11,527 nucleotides of DNA from Planctomycetota bacterium (GTDB lineage Bacteria > Planctomycetota > Phycisphaerae > Phycisphaerales > SM1A02): the NCBI GenBank assembly GCA_027295435.1, contig JAPUKX010000080.1, positions 1-11,527 of the forward strand, read 5' to 3'. Within the stretch, counting starts at the first letter, position 1. Each line of letters begins with the position of its first letter. Below are positions 1 through 5,968 of the stretch, one piece after another. Under the pieces are notes generated by a model that was given only the letters and a program-made list of their open reading frames with translations, did no database searches and had not been told where the DNA came from. The position numbers were made by a program, and so were the translations under genes.

Positions 1-521
1 CGACTGACGGCGCCGATGGATTCCGCTGCCTTTCGAATTGTTTGAGTATTCAAATCGAGCTGCTGCTGAACCTGTTCAAGCCCCTTGGCGTCGTGTGCCG
101 ACGTGTCGCTGAGGCGCCCCAGCGCGGCGTTGATGGCCTCCTCGCGGGCCCTGGCCTGATCAACCTGATCGCGGGAAAGTTCTAGCATCTGCGAGCATTT
201 ACCGCTGACTTCCGCCATGGCATCCATCGCCTGGGGCAACTTCTCCATCGGTTGCAAGAGGCGCTGGGTCTGGTCGGTCTGGGCCCCCAGACGATCGTCA
301 ATCTTGCCCAATAAGCTGGCGACATCGCTCTCGCCCCGCTTCGCCGCGGTCGATCCTCGCCCAGGGCCATTGGGCTCGGCGGACGCGGAGCGGTTGGCGA
401 ACGAATGCTCTGCCGCCTGGGCTCTCTCGGGCAACCTCTCGGCCTGCGTGCCTTGCAAATCAACCTCCACAGGCGTCTTCTTGCGCGTAACCAGATTGCG
501 AATGCCCGACAGCAATGTCAT
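1..521 (-). CDS. Hypothetical coiled-coil protein, N-terminal part (runs off left edge)
   Basis: An open frame reads leftward from the ATG at 521 to the window edge with no stop, giving 173 complete codons. A purine-rich Shine-Dalgarno-like stretch (GGGAAAGGGGG) lies about 8 nt upstream of the ATG. Residues 1-20 are short and basic (RNLVTRKK). Residues 30-65 are low-complexity and rich in Ala, Gly, Ser and Arg. From about residue 66 onward the protein is polar and helical with heptad-like spacing (LLGKIDDRLGAQTDQTQRLL, then QVDQARAREEAINAALGRL and LEQVQQQLDLNTQTI). There is no signal peptide or membrane segment in the visible part. The chain looks like a long coiled coil, possibly the cytoplasmic head of a membrane-tethered or chemoreceptor-like protein, but no diagnostic domain is visible. 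I do not recognise the family. It is divergent from the gene at 783. Confidence 0.7.
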   Translation of the reverse strand, partial: MTLLSGIRNLVTRKKTPVEVDLQGTQAERLPERAQAAEHSFANRSASAEPNGPGRGSTAAKRGESDVASLLGKIDDRLGAQTDQTQRLLQPMEKLPQAMDAMAEVSGKCSQMLELSRDQVDQARAREEAINAALGRLSDTSAHDAKGLEQVQQQLDLNTQTIRKAAESIGAVS

Positions 522-568
522 TTCGCGCCCCCTTTCCCTCAAATAGGACGACTTGGTTGCTCAGGTCC

Positions 569-598
569 ACTGTACAATCGGGCTGATGCGATGGTCAA
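569..598 (-). promoter_or_regulatory. Candidate sigma70 promoter for the gene at 1-521
   Basis: On the minus strand a -35 box TTGACC (593-598, 5/6 match) is followed after 18 nt by TACAGT (569-574, 4/6 match). This places transcription start near 562 and a leader of about 40 nt ahead of the ATG at 521, which has its own Shine-Dalgarno-like sequence. A plus-strand TACAAT overlaps at 573-578 but has no convincing -35. The rest of the 522-782 gap holds a 12-nt perfect palindrome (GCCGCATGCGGC, 631-642) and nothing else that I can name. Confidence 0.4.
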
Positions 599-782
599 CC
601 CCCAAGGCATGGGACGGTTGTCCGGCTGCCGCCGCATGCGGCGTCTTCGGCACCCGCCCGGAACACCCTGAACGGACTCTACCCTTGGCGCACCACCTGG
701 GTTTCGTGTTCCATCCCTGTCCCTGGGGACCCATTGAGCCACGTCTATCGAAGCCGTCGGCCCTCAATATGGGGCAAACAAA

Positions 783-1229
783 ATGAAAACGTCTCGTTTC
801 CTTCCGTCCGCTCTCGCTCTGTGTGTCGTCGCTGTCATCGCGACCGCGACCGCTTCGTTGACTGCCTTGGCCTTTGCTGGCTGGTCGGCAAGCGGCCCAG
901 CCGGGCACCGTGTGCGACTCATCATTGACTACAACGACGGAGTGCAGAAGCACTTCACGGCGATTCATTGGCGCAAAGACATGACCGTCTTCGACGTCAT
1001 GAATCAGGCGAAGAGTTCACCTCACGGTATCATCTTCGAGTATAAAGGGTCGGGGCAGACGGCGCTGCTGACCAGGATCGACGACCTCGAAAGCGAAGGC
1101 GGCGGCGCAGGTCACAAGAACTGGCTGTATTGGGTCAACACGGATTTTGCCGACAAGAGCTTCGGGGTTCAGAAGCTGCAACCGTCCGACGTTGTCCTGT
1201 GGAGATTCGATGCCGGGAAGGATCAATGA
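783..1229 (+). CDS. Exported DUF4430-domain protein (transcobalamin C-terminal-like)
   Basis: This 148-residue protein has a basic start (MKTSR) and a hydrophobic stretch at about 7-33, which fits a signal peptide or N-terminal anchor. The rest should lie outside the cytoplasmic membrane. Residues about 67-143 match the DUF4430 pattern: MTVFDVMNQA, then an FEYKGSG strand, a glycine-rich GGGAG followed by NWLYWVN, and the closing strand DVVLWRF. The same fold forms the C-terminal domain of the vitamin-B12 carriers transcobalamin and intrinsic factor. In bacteria it occurs on exported proteins, but its ligand is generally unknown. The gene is followed after only 10 nt by the membrane protein at 1240, so the two are very likely co-transcribed and may act together. 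Only a weak GGGG lies upstream of the ATG. I see no B12 riboswitch in the leader. Confidence 0.8.
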   Translation: MKTSRFLPSALALCVVAVIATATASLTALAFAGWSASGPAGHRVRLIIDYNDGVQKHFTAIHWRKDMTVFDVMNQAKSSPHGIIFEYKGSGQTALLTRIDDLESEGGGAGHKNWLYWVNTDFADKSFGVQKLQPSDVVLWRFDAGKDQ

Positions 1230-1239
1230 CGAGGCCGCT

Positions 1240-1863
1240 ATGAATAAATGGGCTTTCAGACTAGGCCGGCGGACCCTGCTAGCGGTACTTGTCTTTGCGC
1301 TGTTGCTGGTCGTGGGAATCGCGGGGCGTCTCCTGCCGCACCCGCCGAACTTCACCCCGGTTGCCGCCGCAGCCCTTTTCGCAGGCTTCTTCTTTACCCG
1401 CCGCGCCGTCGCAGTGCTCGTCCCTGTGGCGATCTTAGCATTCAGTGACCTGCGCTTGGGCACCTACGATCTCGGCATCATGTTGATCGTCTACGGCGCT
1501 TTTCTCTTCCCCGTCGCGCTACGGCCGTTGCTGCGGCCAAGGGTGACTGCCCTAAGAGTGGGCGCTTGCGCCGCCTCCGGGTCAGTCTTCTTCTTCCTCA
1601 GCACAAACTTCGCGGTCTGGCTGTTCGCGCCCCTCTACGCCCACTCGCCAGCCGGGTTGTTGCAGTGTTACGTCGCCGCGGTGCCATTCTTCAAATACAC
1701 GATCCTCGGCGACCTGCTCTGGTCGGGCGTGTTCTTCGGGACCTACGCCGTTGTAACCCAAGCGCTGACAGGCGGCGCGACCGGACGCAAGCGGCTCTTG
1801 GGCATCAGGTTCGAGTTGGTCGAGCCGGGGCAACCAAAGCCGAACCTCTTCGCAAGGACGTGA
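1240..1863 (+). CDS. DUF6580 family multispanning membrane protein (putative transport protein)
   Basis: The frame is open from 1147, but the ATG at 1240 is the likely start. It has GAGG 6 nt upstream and lies just after the preceding stop, and the 31 extra residues of the longer version look unlike protein. The 207-residue product has about five or six hydrophobic segments (roughly 12-31, 41-53, 57-69, 77-95, 108-130 and 143-176). Family-typical motifs are PPNFTPVAAAALFAG at 35-49, FSDLRLG at 68-74, STNFAVW at 121-127 and CYVAAVPFFKYTILGDLLW at 143-161. DUF6580 proteins resemble ECF-transporter substrate-binding (S) subunits in size and topology, but their substrate is not established. The C-terminal 30 residues are hydrophilic. 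Placement directly after an exported DUF4430 protein suggests a joint role in capturing and importing a small molecule, which is inference. Confidence 0.8.
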   Translation: MNKWAFRLGRRTLLAVLVFALLLVVGIAGRLLPHPPNFTPVAAAALFAGFFFTRRAVAVLVPVAILAFSDLRLGTYDLGIMLIVYGAFLFPVALRPLLRPRVTALRVGACAASGSVFFFLSTNFAVWLFAPLYAHSPAGLLQCYVAAVPFFKYTILGDLLWSGVFFGTYAVVTQALTGGATGRKRLLGIRFELVEPGQPKPNLFART

Positions 1864-1891
1864 TCGGCCGCCGATCAGCTATAATCTGATC
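1861..1891 (+). promoter_or_regulatory. TATAAT box inside two overlapping inverted repeats, leaderless promoter candidate
   Basis: A perfect TATAAT (1880-1885) ends 6 nt before the ATG at 1892, so transcription would begin at about the A of the start codon. No good -35 is visible. The box is the centre of a perfect 6-7-6 inverted repeat (GATCAG 1873-1878 and CTGATC 1886-1891). A second perfect 7-3-7 repeat (TGATCGG 1861-1867 and CCGATCA 1871-1877) shares the middle arm. The three arms each contain GATC. The arrangement looks like an operator over the -10 region, or like two mutually exclusive hairpins in read-through RNA from the gene upstream. Confidence 0.5.
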
Positions 1892-2626
1892 ATGTTTGGT
1901 AAGTACTGGTGGGCAATCATACTGGCCATTGTCGCCTGGCAGGTGCTCGGCTCGCTCGCCGAGCGGCTGAATAAGAAGCCGCAGGAACAGCGCCTCAAGG
2001 ACCTGGCCGAGCAGCGCCGTCGTCAGGCGGCGGGCCGCCGCACGGAGTCCGGCCCAGACGATCTTGTGGCTCGTCGCCGAGCCCAGATTGAAGAGCTTCG
2101 GGCCCGCCACGTGGGCAGCCGAGCAGAGCCCCAAATGCAGGTGTCCACCGATCCCTCCACGGCGACGTCAGCCCCACCAGCGGCCCGCATGCCATTCCCA
2201 GTGCCATCACGCCCAGCCATACCACGGCCCAGCCAGCGGTCTGCCCCCCAACAGCTCCAGGCCCGAACCGGACCCGCCGTGCTGCCCAGCCCTGCTCGTG
2301 GGCCGGTCGGCATCGCACCCGTCCCGCGTCATCCAGCCGCCCAGCCGACCGCCCAGCCGCCGCAGCGACCCCAGGCGACGATGCCCGCTCCGGCTGCACC
2401 ACCGCTGGCGATGAGCGGCGCAGAGCTGCAGACGCTCCTGCAGCTTGCTCGGTCGGCTCAGGAACAGAGACCACAACCACCCGCCTCGCCACAGCACCTC
2501 GGGCACCCCCTTTTCGGCGCAGACGATATCCCCCGGGCACAGACCCTGCGGCGGATGATCGTGCTCAAGGAGTTGCTCGATCTGCCGGTGTCCTTGCGTG
2601 ACCGCGACGTTTGGGACAAACTCTAG
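1892..2626 (+). CDS. Hypothetical single-pass, proline-rich membrane protein
   Basis: This protein has 244 residues. Residues 6-22 form one hydrophobic segment (WWAIILAIVAWQVLGSL) with no cleavage site, so it is probably an N-terminal anchor. Residues 23-75 are highly charged and helical, rich in Arg, Glu and Gln. Residues about 84-172 are disordered and rich in Pro, Ala and Gln. The C-terminus (212-244) returns to folded-looking sequence with LRRMIVLKELLDLPVSLRD. That end resembles short C-terminal segments I associate with planctomycete membrane proteins, but I cannot name a family. The basic residues just after the membrane segment favour a cytoplasmic location for the bulk of the protein, leaving the conserved tail at the end of a long flexible linker. 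There is no Shine-Dalgarno sequence, and the -10 box directly before the ATG points to leaderless translation. Function is unknown. Confidence 0.75.
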   Translation: MFGKYWWAIILAIVAWQVLGSLAERLNKKPQEQRLKDLAEQRRRQAAGRRTESGPDDLVARRRAQIEELRARHVGSRAEPQMQVSTDPSTATSAPPAARMPFPVPSRPAIPRPSQRSAPQQLQARTGPAVLPSPARGPVGIAPVPRHPAAQPTAQPPQRPQATMPAPAAPPLAMSGAELQTLLQLARSAQEQRPQPPASPQHLGHPLFGADDIPRAQTLRRMIVLKELLDLPVSLRDRDVWDKL

Positions 2627-2674
2627 AAGAAGCATGGCAGTTCGCAACAGATGGCTGCAAGATCGCGGCGACGT

Positions 2675-2680
2675 TATACT
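2675..2680 (+). promoter_or_regulatory. -10 box of a near-leaderless promoter for pepP
   Basis: TATACT (5/6 match to TATAAT) ends 8 nt before the pepP ATG at 2689, which predicts a leader of 0-2 nt. No Shine-Dalgarno sequence lies in the 62-nt gap after the previous gene, and no good -35 is visible at the usual distance. Confidence 0.4.
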
Positions 2681-2688
2681 ATTGACCG

Positions 2689-3849
2689 ATGAGCACGCCC
2701 GGCCATGAGCCCGTGTCAGCAGCCACCATCGCCGCCTGTTCAGCCCGCCGGCATCGCCTTGGTGAGGTGATGGCTGGTCGCCAACTCGACGCACTCCTGG
2801 TCTCCAACGCCAAGGACATCCGGTATCTGACTGGGTTCATCGGCGATGACAGCCTTTTGGTGGTCTCGGGTGATGTCGCGGCGATCATCAGTGACGCCCG
2901 GTACGACGAATTCCTCGAACCCTGGCGGCAGAGCCCCCTCGCGGAAGTCGTCATGGGCACCAGGCACCGTCTGGAGCAGTCAGTGCAGCAATATTGTCGC
3001 CGCAGCGGCGTGAAGCGCCTGGGCGTTCAGGCGGAACATCTCACCGTCACGAAGCGGGCAACGCTCGGGGAGGTCCTCGGCGAGTCAAGCCTGGTCGATA
3101 CCGAGGTGCTGATCGGGCGGCTCCGAATGCGCAAGGACGATCTGGAGATCGAGACAATCCAGCGTGCCATCGCGATTCAGCAGGAAGCACTCGACGAGGC
3201 GCTTGGCCGGCTCTCCATGGGCATGACCGAACTGGAGCTGACCGCTGTGCTCGAATATGAGATGAAAGCGCGCGGAGCAACCGGTCCGAGCTTCCCAACC
3301 ATGGTCGCGGCGGGGGCGCGCAGCTCGATCATTCACTACGTCAGCGGCCCCCCAGAGATCCAAGAGGGAACACTGCTCATTGATTGGGGCGCCGTCGTTG
3401 ACGGTTACTGCTCGGATATGACCAGGACGTTCGGCGTAGGCCGACTGCCGCAGAAGGTTCGCGAAATCTACCTGATCGTGCTGGACGCCCAGCGTGCTGC
3501 GATCGACGCCTGCCGGCCGGGCAAGACATGCGCCGAAATCGACGCCGTGGCCCGCAGGCTGATCGACGCGGCGGGATATGGCGAGCAATTCGGACACGGT
3601 CTTGGCCACGGCCTGGGCCTGGACATCCACGAAGACCCCTATTTCAACCAGCTTGCCACCGATGTTGTGCTCGAGCCGGGGATGGTGATGACGGTCGAGC
3701 CGGGGATTTATGTTCCGGGCGTTGGCGGTGTGCGCATTGAGGACGATGTCCTGATCACTGATGACGGCTGCCGAGTGCTTACGGATTACCCGAAGGATCC
3801 AGCGGCGTCGGTGATCGAGCCCGCCGTGGCGAGTGGACCGGCCAGGTAG
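2689..3849 (+). CDS. pepP: Xaa-Pro aminopeptidase, peptidase family M24B
   Basis: This 386-residue cytoplasmic metallopeptidase removes an N-terminal residue that precedes proline. Residues about 20-145 form the creatinase/prolidase N-terminal domain (LDALLVSNAKDIRYLTGF), and about 150-375 form the pita-bread catalytic domain. All five dinuclear metal ligands are recognisable: Asp232 (DWGA), Asp243 (SDMTRT), His307 (GHGLGHGLG), Glu337 (TVEPGIY) and Glu351 (RIEDD). His216 (IHYV) and the HEDP motif at 314-317 are also conserved. Length is near the usual 350-360 plus a short N-terminal tail. The gene is followed after 11 nt by accB. In Bacillus and many other bacteria the order is pepP-like, efp, accB, accC, and here efp is missing from the set. 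The family also includes dipeptidases (PepQ), so the exact substrate preference is less certain than the family. Confidence 0.92.
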   Translation: MSTPGHEPVSAATIAACSARRHRLGEVMAGRQLDALLVSNAKDIRYLTGFIGDDSLLVVSGDVAAIISDARYDEFLEPWRQSPLAEVVMGTRHRLEQSVQQYCRRSGVKRLGVQAEHLTVTKRATLGEVLGESSLVDTEVLIGRLRMRKDDLEIETIQRAIAIQQEALDEALGRLSMGMTELELTAVLEYEMKARGATGPSFPTMVAAGARSSIIHYVSGPPEIQEGTLLIDWGAVVDGYCSDMTRTFGVGRLPQKVREIYLIVLDAQRAAIDACRPGKTCAEIDAVARRLIDAAGYGEQFGHGLGHGLGLDIHEDPYFNQLATDVVLEPGMVMTVEPGIYVPGVGGVRIEDDVLITDDGCRVLTDYPKDPAASVIEPAVASGPAR

Positions 3850-3860
3850 AGGACCATGCC

Positions 3861-4343
3861 ATGATTGACATTCGCAAGCTCAAGGAGCTGGTGCGTTTGA
3901 TGGTCGCCAACGACCTCACCGAACTGGATCTTCGTGACAGCGAGGAGCAGGTGACGCTACGGCGGGATGGTCTCAATCAGGCGCCGCACGTGGTTGGGGC
4001 AGCGGCGGGCGCCCCGCCGGGGTCGGCGGCGACCGCAGGGCTAAGCACGCCCGCGTCGGCCTCGAAGCCCATGGCTGCACCCGAGGCGGCCGCCGAACAG
4101 GGGCTCGCGACGATCGAAAGTCCGATGGTCGGCACGTTCTACGCCGCGTCGAATCCGGACTCCTCACCGTTCGTGGCTGTAGGCTCGTCCGTGGACCCGG
4201 ACACCGTAGTTTGCATGATAGAGGCGATGAAGATCTTCAACGAGATCAAGGCCGAATGCTCCGGGACCATCGAGAAGGTCCTGGTGAACAATGGTGAATC
4301 GATTGAATTCGGCCAGCCGCTTTTCATCGTAAGGCCGAGTTGA
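3861..4343 (+). CDS. accB: Biotin carboxyl carrier protein of acetyl-CoA carboxylase (BCCP)
   Basis: This protein carries the covalently bound biotin that is carboxylated by AccC and then donates CO2 to acetyl-CoA, the first step of fatty acid synthesis. It has 160 residues, close to the usual 150-170. Residues 1-36 are the typical N-terminal helix (IRKLKELVRLMVANDLTELDL) and strand. Residues about 42-80 are an Ala/Pro linker. Residues 82-160 are the biotinyl domain, with the thumb (FYAASNPDSSPFVAVG) and the biotinylation site EAMKIF, lysine 124. GAGGA (3849-3853) sits 7 nt upstream of the ATG, overlapping the end of pepP. The stop TGA is immediately followed by an in-frame GTG. Confidence 0.97.
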   Translation: MIDIRKLKELVRLMVANDLTELDLRDSEEQVTLRRDGLNQAPHVVGAAAGAPPGSAATAGLSTPASASKPMAAPEAAAEQGLATIESPMVGTFYAASNPDSSPFVAVGSSVDPDTVVCMIEAMKIFNEIKAECSGTIEKVLVNNGESIEFGQPLFIVRPS

Positions 4344-4489
4344 GTGATAGTGCAGGGCGAACCGGGCCTTGTTCGGCCCCGGCAACGTCGCAATAGGACC
4401 GACGATTCTTGCGTGTCGCCCGGTGCCGGGCTCGGGGAGGATCCTGCTCGCTTGGACCTTGGCGCCTTTGTGACTGATTCGGTTGCCCC
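4344..4489 (+). other. accB-accC intergenic region with hairpins and a bridging open frame
   Basis: This 146-nt spacer is unusually long for accB-accC. GGGCGAAC (4355-4362) can pair with GTTCGGCCC (4371-4379), one base bulged. The competing pairing CCGGGCC (4362-4368) with GGCCCCGG (4375-4382) uses the same bases. A further 5-bp hairpin (GCCCG, loop GTGC, CGGGC, 4418-4431) comes just before a strong Shine-Dalgarno-like GGGGAGGAT (4434-4442). That purine stretch is 47 nt from the accC ATG, too far to serve it directly. A 54-codon frame runs from GTG 4344 to TAA 4506-4508, overlapping the accC start. No T-run follows any hairpin, so I do not call a terminator. Confidence 0.35.
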
Positions 4490-5887
4490 ATGTTCAGCCG
4501 CATTTTAATCGCCAATCGAGCGGAGATTGCACTTCGGATCATTCGCGCTGCGCGTGAGCTGGGCATCGAGACGGTGTGCGTCTATTCCCAGGCCGATGCG
4601 GACGGCCCGTGGCTGGAATTCGCTGACCAGACGATCTGCATCGGCCCGCCAGAGGCGAGCGAATCGTATCTGCGGATCGACCGAATCATCTCCGCGGCTG
4701 AGATCGCCAACGTTGACGCCATTCATCCCGGTTATGGGTTCCTGGCCGAGAACGCCCATTTCGCCGAGGTTTGCCGCGACTGTCACATCGAGTTCATCGG
4801 CCCGAGCCCGGAAGCGATGAGCCTGTTGGGAGACAAGCTGTCATGCCGGCGGATGGCCAAGGCCTCGCGGACACCGATCTTCCCTGGAAGCGACAAGGCG
4901 ATCGAATCGGAGGATGACGCGGTCAAGCTGGCCTCTGAAATCGGGTACCCGGTGATCGTCAAAGCCGCGTCCGGCGGAGGTGGCCGGGGGATGCGCGTCG
5001 CCCATAACGAGATGGCGCTGCGGCCTGGCATCGCGGCGGCATCACAGGAGGCCCAGGCCGCCTTCGGCAACGGCGCCGTCTATGTCGAGAAGTACCTGGA
5101 AGACGCCCGGCACGTCGAGATTCAGGTGCTCGGCGACAAGCACGGCAATTCCGTGCACCTGTTCGATCGAGACTGTACGTCCCAGCGCCGCCACCAGAAG
5201 TTGATCGAAGAGGCGCCCGCTCCGGGCGTGGACCCCAAGAAGCGCGACACCATCGCCAAAGCCGCAGCGGATCTGATCCGCCGGGCCGAGTATGCCGGCG
5301 CGGCCACCGTTGAGTTCCTCATGGATCGCGATCAGAACTTCTTCATGCTCGAAGTGAACACTCGCATCCAGGTGGAACATCCGGTAACGGAAATGGTCAC
5401 CGGCATAGACATCGTCAAGGAGATGATCCGTATCGCTGCAGGAGAACCCTTGCCGTGGAAGCAGCGGGACATCATGCTGCGAGGGCATTCCATCGAATGT
5501 CGAATCAACGCCGAAGATCCCCAGCGCGGCTTCATACCGCAGCCGGGGCTGGTGACCGAGTTCTCACCCCCGGGAGGAATCGGCGTTCGTCTGGATACGC
5601 ACTGTTGTAGCGGCTATCGCATTCCGCCGGACTACGATTCGATGATCGCCAAGTTGATCGTTCACGGCGCCAGCCGTGACCAGGCGATCGCCAGGATGCG
5701 CGGCGCGCTCGGGGAGTTCCGAATCGGGCCGATCAAGACGACGATTCCGTTGCACCGGCGATTAATGGACGAGCGCCAGTTCATCGATGCCGAGTTCGAC
5801 ATTCGCTATATCGAGCGACTGCTCAGAAGCGACGGCTCCGGCGTGACGGAATCAGTCAGCATACCCCGTCCACCTTCCGGGCGGTAA
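4490..5887 (+). CDS. accC: Biotin carboxylase subunit of acetyl-CoA carboxylase
   Basis: This enzyme carboxylates biotin on AccB with ATP and bicarbonate. It is 465 residues long; the E. coli enzyme has 449. The start is fixed by homology (MFSRILIANRAEIALRII) and by an in-frame TGA 15 nt upstream. The N-terminal domain spans 1-115. The ATP-grasp domain spans about 116-330, with the glycine loop KAASGGGGRGM at 158-168. The C-terminal domain starts near 331 with RGHSIECRINAEDP. Catalytic and metal-site residues are all present: Lys116, Lys158, Glu275, Glu288, Asn290, Arg292, Glu296 and Arg338. RDCTSQRRHQK at 227-237 is canonical. There is no Shine-Dalgarno sequence close to the ATG. The last 15 or so residues are a non-conserved tail. 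The order accB-accC is the common one. Confidence 0.97.
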   Translation: MFSRILIANRAEIALRIIRAARELGIETVCVYSQADADGPWLEFADQTICIGPPEASESYLRIDRIISAAEIANVDAIHPGYGFLAENAHFAEVCRDCHIEFIGPSPEAMSLLGDKLSCRRMAKASRTPIFPGSDKAIESEDDAVKLASEIGYPVIVKAASGGGGRGMRVAHNEMALRPGIAAASQEAQAAFGNGAVYVEKYLEDARHVEIQVLGDKHGNSVHLFDRDCTSQRRHQKLIEEAPAPGVDPKKRDTIAKAAADLIRRAEYAGAATVEFLMDRDQNFFMLEVNTRIQVEHPVTEMVTGIDIVKEMIRIAAGEPLPWKQRDIMLRGHSIECRINAEDPQRGFIPQPGLVTEFSPPGGIGVRLDTHCCSGYRIPPDYDSMIAKLIVHGASRDQAIARMRGALGEFRIGPIKTTIPLHRRLMDERQFIDAEFDIRYIERLLRSDGSGVTESVSIPRPPSGR

Positions 5888-5899
5888 CCTGCCGGGGAG

Positions 5900-5943
5900 C
5901 CGGGACGCTACGCGTTCCGGTACCGGCGGGCGTAGCCCGCCGG
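5900..5943. terminator. Two tandem 9-bp hairpins between convergent genes, candidate bidirectional terminator or repeat
   Basis: The 81-nt gap between the accC stop and the convergent minus-strand gene contains two back-to-back hairpins. The first is CCGGGACGC / GCGTTCCGG with loop TAC (5900-5920), nine pairs including one G-U. The second is CCGGCGGGC / GCCCGCCGG with loop GTA (5923-5943), nine perfect pairs. They are separated by TA. Stability and the convergent position fit termination on both strands, but there is no T-run directly after, so they would not be classical intrinsic terminators. The shared architecture also resembles intergenic REP-type elements. Confidence 0.45.
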
Positions 5944-5968
5944 GTATTCGTCTTCGCCGCGGCCGGCG

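Noticed and set aside
546..782. Cobalamin riboswitch upstream of the DUF4430/DUF6580 pair
   Set aside because: I looked for the conserved B12-box and core motifs of the class and found none; only short palindromes are present.
783..880. Lipoprotein signal in the DUF4430 protein (cysteine 14)
   Set aside because: The residues before the cysteine (LAL) do not fit a lipobox, and the hydrophobic segment continues well beyond it.
1147..1239. 31-residue N-terminal extension of the DUF6580 protein
   Set aside because: It overlaps the DUF4430 gene. The ATG at 1240 has a well-placed GAGG and begins a normal membrane-protein N-terminus.
1995..2794. Several minus-strand open frames opposite the proline-rich gene and the pepP start
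   Set aside because: They are Arg/Gly-rich mirror products of GC-rich, proline-coding sequence with no motifs.
4344..4508. A separate small protein gene between accB and accC
   Set aside because: Open frames of this size are common in GC-rich DNA, the composition is not protein-like, and it has no ribosome site of its own.
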